Source of the DNA: [Anoxybacillus] calidus
GTDB lineage: Bacteria; Bacillota; Bacilli; Bacillales; Anoxybacillaceae
NCBI RefSeq assembly: GCF_013760845.1
Contig: NZ_JACDUU010000004.1
Span: 131,877-195,876, forward strand
Length of the DNA stretch: 64,000 nt
Direction of reading: 5' to 3'
Every line of letters starts with the position of its first letter. Positions within the stretch are counted from its first letter, which is position 1. The notes beneath the pieces are model-generated. The model worked only from the letters and a program-made list of their open reading frames with translations. It had not been told where the DNA came from and searched no databases. Both the position numbers and the translations under genes were made by a program. Shown one piece after another: positions 1 to 9,216 of this stretch.

Positions 1-3
1 GTT

Positions 4-828
4 TTACTTTTGACAATGGCTACAATAATGGGTGCCCCGTCCACCGACAACCATTTTTTGAAGTGGCTGACCGCATTTTTTACACGGCTCTCCTTTATGC
101 CCGTACACGAATAATTCGAGCTGAAACATCCCAGTTTGTCCTTGGGAGTTTACATATGATCTTACTGTACTGCCGCCTTTTTCCACTGCTTCCTCTAAAG
201 TTGCAATAATTTCCTGGTAAAGTACATGAACTTCCTCTTGCTTCAGAGAATTTGCCGGTCTTTCCGGGTGAATCCCCGAGCGAAACAGAACCTCATCCAC
301 ATAAATATTTCCGAGCCCAACAACAACCGTCTGATCAAGAAGCACTGTTTTCATTTTACGGTTCGTTTTTTGCAATTTTTCCATTAATAACCCTGCTGTA
401 AATTGTTCAGAGAACGGCTCAGGGCCAAGTTGAGAAAGCGGCAACTCCTTCTCTTCTTCCCCCTTTTTAAATAAATGCATTGTGCCAAATTTGCGAACAT
501 CGCGATAACGAAGCTCCGTTCCGTCGGTAAAGTGAAAAATGACATGCGTATGTTTATCGATCGGTTCTCCGCTTTTCACAACAGAATAGCGTCCCTCCAT
601 GCGCAAATGGGAAACGAGAACATAATCATCTAAGAAAAACTTCAAAAACTTCCCGCGCCGGCCGATGTCGTGAATCGTTTGTCCTTTAAGAGCATCAATA
701 AACTGCTCTACTTCATCAGGTTTCTTTATTATTTTCGGCCACCATACAGTAACATCTTCAATTACCTTTCCTGCTACTAATTGAATGAGTGTCCGCTTGA
801 TTGTTTCTACTTCCGGTAATTCAGGCAT
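4..828 (-). CDS. mutM: formamidopyrimidine-DNA glycosylase (Fpg/MutM)
   Basis: Bifunctional base-excision repair enzyme that removes oxidised purines such as 8-oxoguanine and nicks the abasic site. The 274-residue protein begins MPELPEVETI, so that after loss of Met the catalytic Pro and following Glu are at the N-terminus as in the family. A C-terminal zinc finger of the C-x2-C...C-x2-C type (CKKC, then CSHC) is intact. The ATG at 828 is preceded by AGGAAG at about 8 nt; a GTG three codons upstream is not favoured. It lies 15 nt behind polA and is read from the same transcript, the usual Bacillaceae polA-mutM arrangement. The stop codon is inside the window. Confidence 0.96.
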   Translation of the reverse strand: MPELPEVETIKRTLIQLVAGKVIEDVTVWWPKIIKKPDEVEQFIDALKGQTIHDIGRRGKFLKFFLDDYVLVSHLRMEGRYSVVKSGEPIDKHTHVIFHFTDGTELRYRDVRKFGTMHLFKKGEEEKELPLSQLGPEPFSEQFTAGLLMEKLQKTNRKMKTVLLDQTVVVGLGNIYVDEVLFRSGIHPERPANSLKQEEVHVLYQEIIATLEEAVEKGGSTVRSYVNSQGQTGMFQLELFVYGHKGEPCKKCGQPLQKMVVGGRGTHYCSHCQK

Positions 829-843
829 AGTAATCACTTCCTT

Positions 844-3477
844 TTACTTTGCATCATACCATGTTGGACCGTAGTGATAATCTACTTTCAATGGCACCTT
901 TAGTTCGATTGCGTTTTCCATTACCTCAGGAACAAGCTTTTTCAATTTTTCCACTTCTTCTTTTGGCGCTTCTAAAATCAATTCATCGTGCACCTGCAAT
1001 AAGATTCTTGCTTGGAGCTTCTCTTCTTTTAGACGTTGTGCCAAATCAATCATCGCTTTTTTAATAATGTCAGCCGCGCTTCCTTGAATTGGTGTGTTCA
1101 TGGCTGTTCTCTCAGCAAAGCTGCGCAAGTTAAAATTGCGGCTTGTAATGTCCGGCAAATAGCGGCGGCGATGTAACAGCGTCGTGACATACCCTTTTTG
1201 CTTTGCCTGCTGTACAATCTCTTCCATATATTGTTTTACACCAGGAAAGCTTGCGAAATAACGCTCAATAAATTGAGATGCTTCTTTTCGTGTAATGTTT
1301 AAATTTTGCGATAGTCCGTAATCGCTGATGCCATATACAATTCCAAAGTTGACCGCTTTCGCTTGACGGCGCATGTTCGCAGTTACTTCTTCTTCTTTCA
1401 CATGGAATACATCCATCGCTGTTTTCGTATGAATATCTAAATCTTTGACGAATGCTTCAATTAAATTTTCATCGTTGGCGATGTGAGCAAGCACGCGCAA
1501 TTCAATTTGTGAATAGTCTGCCGCAAAAATGACCCAGTCGGGCTGTGACGGCACAAACGCCTGACGAATTTTTCTTCCCTCTTCTAAACGAATCGGAATA
1601 TTTTGCAGGTTCGGTTCTGTTGAACTTAAACGCCCCGTTTGTGTAAGCGCCTGATTAAAGATGGTATGCACTTTATTCGTATCTTTATGAACCACCTTTA
1701 AAAGACCTTCAATATATGTCGATTGAATTTTGCCCAATTGACGGTAATGTAAAATCTTTTCAACAATTTCATGGTAGGGAGCAAGCTTTTCAAGGACATC
1801 TGCTGATGTAGAATATCCTGTCTTCGTTTTCTTAATAACAGGTAAATTCAGTTTTTCAAATAAAATGACGCCCAATTGCTTCGGCGAGTTAATATTAAAT
1901 TCTTGTCCGGCGAGCTCGTATATTTCTTGTTCAATTTCTCTTAGCTGTTCCGTCAGCTCCTCTCCCATTTTCTTTAAGCGGTCGACGTCAATTTTTACTC
2001 CTGTAAACTCCATGTCTGCGAGAATAAACGTTAATGGCAGCTCTAACTCCATAAATAACTCATATTGCTCGTTTTCTTTTAACTCCTGAACAAACTGATG
2101 TTGCAGTTCGTAAATCGCTAATGCCTTTCGTACAAGATGTTCGGCAAGAACATTCTCGTTTGGAATGCTCTGTTTGGCCCCTTTTCCGTACACCGTTTCA
2201 TCGGTTTGCACATTCGTATAACCTTTTATTTTTGCGATCGAAGCGATATCTTCCGTTGATTCGGAAGGATTGAGAAGATAAGAGGCGATCAGCAAATCGA
2301 ATTTAATTCCTTTTAGATGGATACCGTGCCACTTTAAAGCAACAATCGCCCTTTTCGCATCAAATACACTCTTTTTCTGACGTTCATCTTCAAGCCAATG
2401 TTTAAATGTCTCTGAAGCAAAGGCTGTCTCTGTTGAAATAAAAAACTTTCCCTTCTCATTGACAACCGCAAACCCAAGAATCGGTGCTTTATGGTAGTTG
2501 CTTTCCAATACTTCAACAATGAGAGCGGAGTGACTAGATAGTATCTCATCAGTTACTTCAGTGACAAACGTATACTCAATTTCATGCAACTCTGCTTGTT
2601 CTTGAACTTCTTCCCTTTGTCCTATTTTGCTTAACAAAGAGTTGAAGCCGAGCTCTTTAAATAACGAGACGACTTTTTCCATGTCATATCCTTTATACGC
2701 TGTATCTTCAAGTGAAATTTCTAAAGGGGCTTCGCGCAAAATCGTTGCTAATTCTTTGCTCATCAACGCTTGCTCACGATGCTCCTCCAATTTTTCCTTC
2801 AGCTTTTTCCCGCTCACTTTATCGAGAGAATTCAGCAAGTTTTCAATGGTGCCAAACTCTTTTAATAATTTCAATGCTGTTTTTTCCCCAACTCCCGGAA
2901 CACCCGGAATATTATCAGACGCATCTCCCATTAATCCTTTTAAATCAATGATTTGCTCTGGAGAAATTCCGTACTTTTCCATGATAAATTCCGGCGTATA
3001 CGAATCAACATCAGTAATTCCTTTTCTTGTAATATCAACGGTTACACGATCTGATACTAACTGCGTTAAATCACGATCTCCGGAAATGACTTTCACGTCA
3101 AATCCTTCTTTAGCAGCTTGTGAAGATAAAGTTCCAATAATATCATCCGCTTCATAGTTTTCTAACTCATAAGAGCAAATTTGATAGGCAGCAAGCAGCT
3201 CGCGCAAAAACGGAAATTGTTCTGATAGTTCCGGTGGCGTTTTTTGCCGTCCTCCTTTGTATTCGCTATATGTTTTGTGACGAAATGTTGTTTTCCCAGC
3301 ATCAAATGCCACAAGCATATGTGTCGGCTTTTCTTCTTCTAAAATTTTCATTAACATCATCGTAAAACCGTAGATGGCATTTGTATGTATCCCTTTGTCA
3401 TTATGTAAAAGAGGTAAAGCAAAAAATGCACGATAGGCAATGCTATTACCATCGATTAATACCAGCTTCTTTTTCAA
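844..3477 (-). CDS. polA: DNA polymerase I
   Basis: Repair and Okazaki-fragment polymerase of 877 residues. The N-terminal 5'-nuclease domain (about 1-290) has the usual acidic motifs. The middle 3'-5' exonuclease-like domain (about 300-470) has lost its metal-binding DxE motif (IVEVLE in its place), as in Geobacillus Bst polymerase, so proofreading is probably absent. The polymerase domain keeps motif A (DYSQIELRVLAH, Asp near 654), motif B (RRQAKAVNFGIVYG) and motif C (VHDE, Asp831). The start is TTG at 3477 with AGGAGG nine nucleotides upstream. Transcribed with mutM downstream; a terminator separates it from phoR. Function certain; loss of proofreading is inferred from residues. Confidence 0.98.
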   Translation of the reverse strand: MKKKLVLIDGNSIAYRAFFALPLLHNDKGIHTNAIYGFTMMLMKILEEEKPTHMLVAFDAGKTTFRHKTYSEYKGGRQKTPPELSEQFPFLRELLAAYQICSYELENYEADDIIGTLSSQAAKEGFDVKVISGDRDLTQLVSDRVTVDITRKGITDVDSYTPEFIMEKYGISPEQIIDLKGLMGDASDNIPGVPGVGEKTALKLLKEFGTIENLLNSLDKVSGKKLKEKLEEHREQALMSKELATILREAPLEISLEDTAYKGYDMEKVVSLFKELGFNSLLSKIGQREEVQEQAELHEIEYTFVTEVTDEILSSHSALIVEVLESNYHKAPILGFAVVNEKGKFFISTETAFASETFKHWLEDERQKKSVFDAKRAIVALKWHGIHLKGIKFDLLIASYLLNPSESTEDIASIAKIKGYTNVQTDETVYGKGAKQSIPNENVLAEHLVRKALAIYELQHQFVQELKENEQYELFMELELPLTFILADMEFTGVKIDVDRLKKMGEELTEQLREIEQEIYELAGQEFNINSPKQLGVILFEKLNLPVIKKTKTGYSTSADVLEKLAPYHEIVEKILHYRQLGKIQSTYIEGLLKVVHKDTNKVHTIFNQALTQTGRLSSTEPNLQNIPIRLEEGRKIRQAFVPSQPDWVIFAADYSQIELRVLAHIANDENLIEAFVKDLDIHTKTAMDVFHVKEEEVTANMRRQAKAVNFGIVYGISDYGLSQNLNITRKEASQFIERYFASFPGVKQYMEEIVQQAKQKGYVTTLLHRRRYLPDITSRNFNLRSFAERTAMNTPIQGSAADIIKKAMIDLAQRLKEEKLQARILLQVHDELILEAPKEEVEKLKKLVPEVMENAIELKVPLKVDYHYGPTWYDAK

Positions 3478-3535
3478 ACGAATAACCTCCTACAACTCTC
3501 TTTTTCATCATTTTAACACGATTATAAGAAGAAAT

Positions 3536-3566
3536 AAAAAAAGACGAGAACACAAAGGTTCTCGCC
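3536..3566 (-). terminator. intrinsic terminator after phoP-phoR
   Basis: Read on the minus strand, a perfect 7-bp stem (CGAGAAC / GTTCTCG, plus strand 3545-3551 and 3558-3564) is followed by a run of seven T. It lies between the phoR stop and the polA start and should end the phoPR transcript. Confidence 0.8.
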
Positions 3567-3675
3567 TCGTTCAAGATTGGCTCCTTGGATGAAGGGGTTT
3601 TCAGAAGCTATGTTAACAAAATTTTGTTAATATTTTATGAATAAACCGTAAAGCAACTGTAAATGTATTGTGAAT

Positions 3676-5436
3676 TTACCATTCCTTCCGAAAATGCACC
3701 GTAAACGTTGTGCCTTTCCCTACTTTGCTCTTTACGGTAATATATCCGCCATGTGCCTCTACTAAATGCTTAACAATCGCCAAACCTAGTCCCGTTCCAC
3801 CTGAATTACGGCTTCTTGCTTTATCAACACGATAAAACCGTTCAAAAATTCGCGGAATCTCTGCTTTTTCAATACCAATTCCTGTATCTTTTATGTGGAC
3901 AAGAACTTTATCTTTTTTATTTTCAATAATGGCTTGAACAAATCCACCTTTTGGTGTATAAGTAATCGCATTATTAATTAAGTTAATAAACACTTGCTTT
4001 AATCGATTGACATCTCCTTGTATATAAATGTCCTGATCAGCCAGCAGTTCAAGCTGAATTTCTTTATCTGTCGCTTTTCCTTGGAGCATGATAATAATTT
4101 CTTCAAGTATTTGTGTTAAATTAACAGCTTCAAGATTCAGTTGAAAGCCTTGTTGTTCAATTTTCGATAAATCGAGCAAATCTTGTATCAAGGTTTGCAG
4201 ACGGTCGCTTTCTTTTAAAATAATCGATAAAAAGTATTCGAGCGTTGCTTCATCTTTCATTGCTCCATCCAGCAGCGTCTCTGTAAATCCTTTAATCGAC
4301 GTAATCGGAGTTTTCAATTCATGAGATACGTTAGCGACAAAATCTTTGCGCATTTGTTCCAGTTTCTTTAACTCGGTAATATCATGGAAAACGAGAACAA
4401 TCCCTTTCCATTCATGATTTGTTCCAATAATGGGAGCACCATATACTTCAAAATGCTTTCGTTCAATACCAATTGGCAAAAGTAGCTGTTTTCGCACTCT
4501 CACTTCTGTCATAAAAATTTCTTCGACAAGCTGAATAATCTCCTTATGCTCAAAAGCTTCATAATATAACCGATATAGATAATCAACGGGATCAATATGG
4601 AAAATTTCCTTATAAGCACGGTTTACAAGATTAATATAGCCGCGACTGTCAATAAGGATAAGCCCGCTTCCCATACTTTCAATGAGCGTGTGTAAACGGT
4701 CCTTTTGCATTTCTTGCGTTCTTGTCATATCCTGCAAATTACGTGCCAAAATGTTAATGGACTGGCTTAACATCCCGGTCTCATCATGATGATCTTCATA
4801 TACTCTCGCCTTATAGTTGCCTTTTGCCAACTCCATCGCTACTTTTGTCGCTGCTTCAATCGGTTTTGTATACTGACTTGTAATTTTGACTCCTAATAGA
4901 AGAATCACAACAAGAGATGTTCCAAAGCTGCTAATTAGCAATCCCCAAATTTGTTGATTCACTTTCTTCAGCGAGTTTACTGGTGAACTTAAAATGACAT
5001 ATCCTGCTACTTCTTCACCTCTATAAAACGGAACAATGTAGTAGTAAACATCTTTCTGTTCCTCAATAATTGAAAAACCTTTCTCCTCGTCCGTTTTACT
5101 GCGTAAAATGTCTTGAATCATCTTTCTATGATAATCATCGCTAATGCGCGCGATTCCTTCTGTGTCAAATAAAATGTTCTCTTTCTCATCTAAGACGGTA
5201 ATACGTGAAGATAGCGTCTGGCTAATTGTATTTAACTGCTGTTTTACGGAAAGGTCATTAACGCCTTGGCTCTCAATAAATAAAGCAACAAGCCGTGCTT
5301 CCTTTTCAATTTGCTTATTAAAGGTGTCAAGATAAAAATCTTTAAATAGCTGCCCTAATAACAACCCTAGTCCAATTAAAACAGCTACAATTAAAGAAAT
5401 AAGTCCAAAAAGCAAACGCGATCGGAACTTATTCAT
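3676..5436 (-). CDS. phoR: phosphate sensor histidine kinase PhoR
   Basis: Membrane histidine kinase for phosphate starvation, 586 residues. Transmembrane segments near 8-30 and 164-184 enclose an extracytoplasmic sensor region. HAMP (about 185-240) and PAS (about 245-355) domains follow, then the dimerisation domain with H-box FVANVSHELKTP (His372), N-box NLINNAITYT and the G boxes DTGIGI and GGTGLGLAI. Its start overlaps the phoP stop by 8 nt, so the pair is translationally coupled and PhoP is its partner. B. subtilis PhoR has the same layout. Ends before an intrinsic terminator. Confidence 0.95.
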   Translation of the reverse strand: MNKFRSRLLFGLISLIVAVLIGLGLLLGQLFKDFYLDTFNKQIEKEARLVALFIESQGVNDLSVKQQLNTISQTLSSRITVLDEKENILFDTEGIARISDDYHRKMIQDILRSKTDEEKGFSIIEEQKDVYYYIVPFYRGEEVAGYVILSSPVNSLKKVNQQIWGLLISSFGTSLVVILLLGVKITSQYTKPIEAATKVAMELAKGNYKARVYEDHHDETGMLSQSINILARNLQDMTRTQEMQKDRLHTLIESMGSGLILIDSRGYINLVNRAYKEIFHIDPVDYLYRLYYEAFEHKEIIQLVEEIFMTEVRVRKQLLLPIGIERKHFEVYGAPIIGTNHEWKGIVLVFHDITELKKLEQMRKDFVANVSHELKTPITSIKGFTETLLDGAMKDEATLEYFLSIILKESDRLQTLIQDLLDLSKIEQQGFQLNLEAVNLTQILEEIIIMLQGKATDKEIQLELLADQDIYIQGDVNRLKQVFINLINNAITYTPKGGFVQAIIENKKDKVLVHIKDTGIGIEKAEIPRIFERFYRVDKARSRNSGGTGLGLAIVKHLVEAHGGYITVKSKVGKGTTFTVHFRKEW

Positions 5437-6145
5437 CTATTTTTGGCTCCTCAAGTTTATATCCTAAACCGCGAATCGTTTTAATATAAAGCGGTTTTTT
5501 CGTATTGTTCTCGATTTTTTCGCGCAAGTGGCTAATATGAACATCAACAATTCTCGTATCACCGACAAAGTCATAGTTCCATACTGCACTGAGGAGCTGG
5601 TCGCGCGTTAACACTCTTCCTTTATGCTTTGCCAAATATAAAAGCAATTCAAATTCTTTCGGAGTTAATTCTAAGCGTTCGCGATTAAAATACGCTTCAT
5701 AATGTTCAGGAAGTATTTCTAAATCACCGATAATGATTTTTTCAACATCTTCTTCCTTCTTTTCCTGTTCATTCTGAAACTGCGTGCGCCGCAATATCGC
5801 TTTCACTCGAGCGACTACTTCACGCGGACTGAACGGCTTTGTCATATAGTCGTCAGCACCGAGTTCTAAACCAAGCACTTTATCAAACTCATCATCTTTG
5901 GCTGTAAGCATTAAAATCGGCGTCATCACTTTTTGCTGTCTTAATTGCTTGCATACTTCAATCCCATCCAATTTTGGCAGCATTAAATCAAGAATGATTA
6001 AATCGGGTTGCTCGTTTACTACTTTATTCATGCCTTCTTCGCCATCATTGGCTGTAATCACTTCAAATCCAGCTTGCTGCAAGTTATATTGCAACAATGT
6101 AACAATGGACTGCTCATCGTCAACAACTAACACTTTCTTATTCAT
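5429..6145 (-). CDS. phoP: phosphate response regulator PhoP (OmpR family)
   Basis: DNA-binding response regulator of 238 residues. The receiver domain carries the acidic pair DD at 9-10, phospho-acceptor Asp53 (ILDLMLP) and a C-terminal Lys in TKPF. The C-terminal winged helix (about 140-235) has the OmpR signature ending TIRGLGYKL. The start chosen is MNKKVLVVDDE at 6145, with GGGGGAA about 5 nt upstream; an in-frame ATG five codons earlier overlaps this ribosome-binding site. In Bacillus it activates the Pho regulon and represses teichoic-acid genes under phosphate limitation. Forms an operon with phoR, overlapping it by 8 nt. Confidence 0.96.
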   Translation of the reverse strand: MNKKVLVVDDEQSIVTLLQYNLQQAGFEVITANDGEEGMNKVVNEQPDLIILDLMLPKLDGIEVCKQLRQQKVMTPILMLTAKDDEFDKVLGLELGADDYMTKPFSPREVVARVKAILRRTQFQNEQEKKEEDVEKIIIGDLEILPEHYEAYFNRERLELTPKEFELLLYLAKHKGRVLTRDQLLSAVWNYDFVGDTRIVDVHISHLREKIENNTKKPLYIKTIRGLGYKLEEPKIDE

Positions 6146-6200
6146 TGTTTTCCCCCACACTTATCAATATCGCTCTATAATTTCATAATAACATAAAATA

Positions 6201-6227
6201 AAAAAAGGGACGAATCATCCCTTTTTT
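6201..6227. terminator. bidirectional hairpin terminator
   Basis: AAAAAAGGGA and TCCCTTTTTT pair across a 7-nt loop, giving a T tract on either strand. It separates the MaoC-like gene from phoP, both on the minus strand. Confidence 0.75.
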
Positions 6228-6244
6228 GATTTACTATATTAAAA

Positions 6245-6715
6245 TTAAAAGTTTTCCAACACGCTAACATTCAGTTTAGATAGTGCATATGGGGGACATA
6301 CAGAAATCATGCCTTCTAAAACTGGTTCTGCTTCATTTCGCAATGCCTCAACCTTAATGTCGATGAAATGATTCTCATGATCGACATTTGTTACTTCAAA
6401 TGTAAATTGTAAATTTTCATAATGATATACCGGCTGTAAAAAGCGAATTTCTTGTTTTGTAATATGACTTCCTGGACCAGGCAAATATTTCGAAATAGCA
6501 GAGGTGATGATCCCTGTTAACATGATGGCAGGAACAATTGGACGTTTCAACGGTGTTTGCGAGGCATAATCGTACTGGATATATAGCGGATTTGCATCAT
6601 CGGTAAGTCCGAGGTAAAGCAATAAATCTCTGTCTTCAATTTTTTGATTAACAACTAATTTCTCTCCAACAGTAATTTCCGAGATATTTCTACCTAATTT
6701 GCGTTTTTTTAACAT
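6245..6715 (-). CDS. MaoC/hotdog-fold dehydratase-like protein
   Basis: Protein of 156 residues that resembles MaoC-like enoyl-CoA hydratase or hotdog-fold proteins: a segment DANPLYIQYDYASQTPLKRPIVPAIML corresponds in style to the D-x4-H and GxL/P loop of the family, but the expected catalytic His of the hydratase motif is Tyr here (NPLY), so activity is uncertain. Substrate unknown. The start at 6715 (MLKKRKLGR) has AAGGGGTG about 8 nt upstream; an upstream in-frame ATG at 6760 lies in the terminator hairpin and is rejected. It follows mdh after a strong hairpin, so it probably has its own promoter; a CcpA-like site lies in its leader. Confidence 0.7.
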   Translation of the reverse strand: MLKKRKLGRNISEITVGEKLVVNQKIEDRDLLLYLGLTDDANPLYIQYDYASQTPLKRPIVPAIMLTGIITSAISKYLPGPGSHITKQEIRFLQPVYHYENLQFTFEVTNVDHENHFIDIKVEALRNEAEPVLEGMISVCPPYALSKLNVSVLENF

Positions 6716-6732
6716 AATAAACACCCCTTTGT

Positions 6733-6746
6733 CGAAAACGCTTACA
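6733..6746 (-). promoter_or_regulatory. candidate cre (CcpA) site in leader of the MaoC-like gene
   Basis: On the minus strand TGTAAGCGTTTTCG matches the catabolite-responsive element TGWAANCGNTNWCA at 13 of 14 positions (last base differs). It lies just upstream of the ribosome-binding site of the MaoC-like gene, where CcpA would block transcription. Site match is seen; regulation is inferred. Confidence 0.4.
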
Positions 6747-6757
6747 ATACAATTGAA

Positions 6758-6787
6758 CAAAAATTCGGGGGGTTCCCCGAATTTTTG
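6758..6787. terminator. strong hairpin between mdh and the MaoC-like gene
   Basis: A perfect 13-bp stem (CAAAAATTCGGGG and CCCCGAATTTTTG) with a 4-nt loop. The five T at the base of the descending arm would give an intrinsic terminator for citZ-icd-mdh. Confidence 0.75.
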
Positions 6788-6814
6788 CGGTTGTCTGATG
6801 ACATAATGTTTATA

Positions 6815-7753
6815 TTATTCTAATACCTTCATAACATTTTTGACGGACTCTACAGATTTCGCAAGAGCGGCTTTTTCTTCCTCTGTTAATTCAAGCTCAA
6901 TGACTTTTTCAATACCGTTACCGCCTAAAATAGTTGGCACGCCTAAATAAATGCCTTCGTAACCGTACTCTCCTTCAAGATAAGCAATCGCTGGAAGAAC
7001 GCGGCGTTGATCTTTAATGATTGCTTCAACCATTTCAACAAGAGAAGCTGCAGGAGCATAATAAGCGCTGCCGTTACCTAAAAGATTAACGATTTCGCCG
7101 CCACCTTTGCGCGTGCGCTCTACAATCGCATCAAGACGCTCTTTTGGAATTAATGTTTCAAGCGGAATACCGCCTGCATAGGAATAACGAACAAGCGGCA
7201 CCATGTCATCGCCATGTCCACCTAATACAAAGCCTGTAATATCTTTCACAGACAGATTTAACTCTTGAGCAACAAATGTGCGGAAGCGTGCTGTATCAAG
7301 AACCCCTGATTGACCAATGACGCGGTTTTTCGGGAATCCAGACTCTTTGTAAACCGTATATGTCATCGCATCAACTGGATTTGTTAACACGATAATATAG
7401 CAGTTCGGAGAATACTTAACAATTTCTTTCGTTACAGCTTTCATAATTTTTTGGTTTGTTGTAACTAAGTCATCACGGCTCATACCAGGTTTGCGGGCAA
7501 TACCAGCCGTAATGACAACGATATCAGAATTAGCTGTGTCTGCATAATCAGAAGTACCGATAATGTTTGCATCAAAGCCTAAAACCGGGCTTGACTCAAG
7601 CATGTCCAACGCTTTACCTTTTGTTGGATTTTCCAACTGTGGAATATCAACAAGCACAATATCCCCTAACTCTTTTTGTGCTAAAATAAATGCCGTTGTT
7701 GCACCTGTGAAGCCAGCACCGATTACTGAGATTTTTTTACGTTTCATCGCCAT
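6815..7753 (-). CDS. mdh: malate dehydrogenase (NAD)
   Basis: Oxidises malate to oxaloacetate in the TCA cycle. The 312-residue protein has the same length as B. subtilis Mdh. It has a dinucleotide-binding motif GAGFTGA near the N-terminus, the NAD-specific acidic residue in VLVDIPQ, a substrate-binding region with [10 protein letters not shown] and the catalytic His in GGHGDDMV. Start MAMKRKK at 7753 fits the family and lies behind GGGGAT and GGAG sequences; an in-frame codon seven residues upstream is not needed. Third gene of citZ-icd-mdh, followed by a strong terminator. Confidence 0.96.
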   Translation of the reverse strand: MAMKRKKISVIGAGFTGATTAFILAQKELGDIVLVDIPQLENPTKGKALDMLESSPVLGFDANIIGTSDYADTANSDIVVITAGIARKPGMSRDDLVTTNQKIMKAVTKEIVKYSPNCYIIVLTNPVDAMTYTVYKESGFPKNRVIGQSGVLDTARFRTFVAQELNLSVKDITGFVLGGHGDDMVPLVRYSYAGGIPLETLIPKERLDAIVERTRKGGGEIVNLLGNGSAYYAPAASLVEMVEAIIKDQRRVLPAIAYLEGEYGYEGIYLGVPTILGGNGIEKVIELELTEEEKAALAKSVESVKNVMKVLE

Positions 7754-7842
7754 TGTCTCCATCCCCTTTTTCAATATCTATTGTGATATAACGAAAGATT
7801 TCCAATGCTGAAAGCGCAATTCGTTCAATTTAAAGCTTCACT

Positions 7843-9114
7843 TTATTCTCCCATGTTTTTAATGAGAGCATCAGCGAATTCAGAGCATTTTACTTCTGTC
7901 GCATCTTCCATGAGACGAGCAAAATCGTAAGTAACGACTTTAGAAGCAATTGTTTTTTCCATTGCATCAATGATTAATTTTGCCGCTTCATTCCAGCCAA
8001 GATGCTCAAACATCATTACCCCTGATAAGATAACAGATGATGGGTTCACTTTATCTAATCCAGCGTACTTTGGAGCTGTACCGTGAGTAGCCTCAAAGAT
8101 GGCATGTCCAGTCTCATAGTTAATATTAGCGCCTGGAGCAATACCGATACCGCCGACTTGAGCAGCAAGTGCATCAGAAATGTAGTCGCCATTTAAGTTC
8201 ATTGTCGCTACAACATCAAATTCACGCGGACGAGTTAAAATTTGCTGTAAGAAGATATCAGCAATTGCATCTTTAATGATGATTTTTCCTGCTGCTTCTG
8301 CCTCTGCTTGCGCTCTGTTTGCTGCTTCCTTTCCTTCTTTTTCAACGATGCGGTCATACTCTGCCCATGTAAACACCTTGTCACCAAATTCTTGTTCCGC
8401 TAATTCATAACCCCAGTTTTTGAACGCACCTTCTGTATACTTCATAATATTCCCTTTATGTACAAGCGTTACTGACTTGCGGCCATGCTCGATTGCATAT
8501 TTAATCGCAGCGCGGACTAAACGTTTTGTTCCTTCTTCGGAGATTGGCTTGATGCCAATACCAGATGTTTCTGGAAAACGGATTTTGCGAACACCCATTT
8601 CATTTTGTAAGAAATCGATGACTTTTTTCACTTCTTCAGTGCCTTTCGCGTACTCGATTCCAGCATAAATATCTTCCGTATTTTCACGGAAAATAACCAT
8701 GTCCGTATCTTCCGGACGCTTAACCGGTGAAGGCACTCCATTGAAATAGCGGACTGGGCGCAAGCAAACAAATAAATCTAACTCTTGACGAAGAGCCACG
8801 TTGAGAGAACGAATACCGCCACCAACAGGAGTTGTTAACGGTCCTTTAATTGCAATTATGTATTCACGAATGACATCCAATGTTTCTTGCGGTAGCCATT
8901 CTCCTGTTTGTTTGAACGCTTTTTCGCCGGCAAGAACTTCTTTCCAAACAATTTTCTTTTCACCTTTATATGCTTTTTCAACAGCTGCTTCTAATACACG
9001 AGACGCTGCTGCCCAAATATCGGGACCAGTTCCATCGCCTTCAATAAAAGGAATAATTGGATTATTCGGAACGTTTAAAACTCCATTCGTAACTGTAATT
9101 TTTTCACCTTGCAT
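7843..9114 (-). CDS. icd: isocitrate dehydrogenase (NADP)
   Basis: Converts isocitrate to 2-oxoglutarate with NADPH formation. The 423 residues match the B. subtilis enzyme in length and almost throughout in sequence, including the substrate loop [13 protein letters not shown] and the metal-binding acidic residues near [10 protein letters not shown]. The start MQGEKITV at 9114 follows the family; GGAGG sits 11 nt upstream, slightly far, and an in-frame ATG six codons earlier overlaps it. It lies between citZ and mdh, with a perfect hairpin in the citZ-icd gap that may set relative expression. Confidence 0.96.
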   Translation of the reverse strand: MQGEKITVTNGVLNVPNNPIIPFIEGDGTGPDIWAAASRVLEAAVEKAYKGEKKIVWKEVLAGEKAFKQTGEWLPQETLDVIREYIIAIKGPLTTPVGGGIRSLNVALRQELDLFVCLRPVRYFNGVPSPVKRPEDTDMVIFRENTEDIYAGIEYAKGTEEVKKVIDFLQNEMGVRKIRFPETSGIGIKPISEEGTKRLVRAAIKYAIEHGRKSVTLVHKGNIMKYTEGAFKNWGYELAEQEFGDKVFTWAEYDRIVEKEGKEAANRAQAEAEAAGKIIIKDAIADIFLQQILTRPREFDVVATMNLNGDYISDALAAQVGGIGIAPGANINYETGHAIFEATHGTAPKYAGLDKVNPSSVILSGVMMFEHLGWNEAAKLIIDAMEKTIASKVVTYDFARLMEDATEVKCSEFADALIKNMGE

Positions 9115-9142
9115 CTCGGTCACAACCTCCATTTATTTAATT

Positions 9143-9179
9143 TTAAAGGTGAGAATTGAAAGCCCATTCTCACCTTTAA
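9143..9179. terminator. perfect hairpin in the citZ-icd gap
   Basis: TTAAAGGTGAGAAT pairs perfectly with ATTCTCACCTTTAA over 14 bp around a 9-nt loop. On the minus strand it is followed by a poor T tract, so it is more likely a partial terminator or RNA-processing/stability element than a full stop, consistent with citZ being made in excess of icd-mdh in Bacillus. Confidence 0.6.
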
Positions 9180-9216
9180 GTGACGATGAGTAAAAGCGAT
9201 GTTCGGCAAAGAAGAG

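Noticed and set aside
2627-3157. Open frame of 176 codons on the plus strand opposite polA
   Set aside because: It lies wholly opposite the conserved 5'-nuclease region of polA, has no ribosome-binding site and shows a serine-rich composition typical of antisense shadows.
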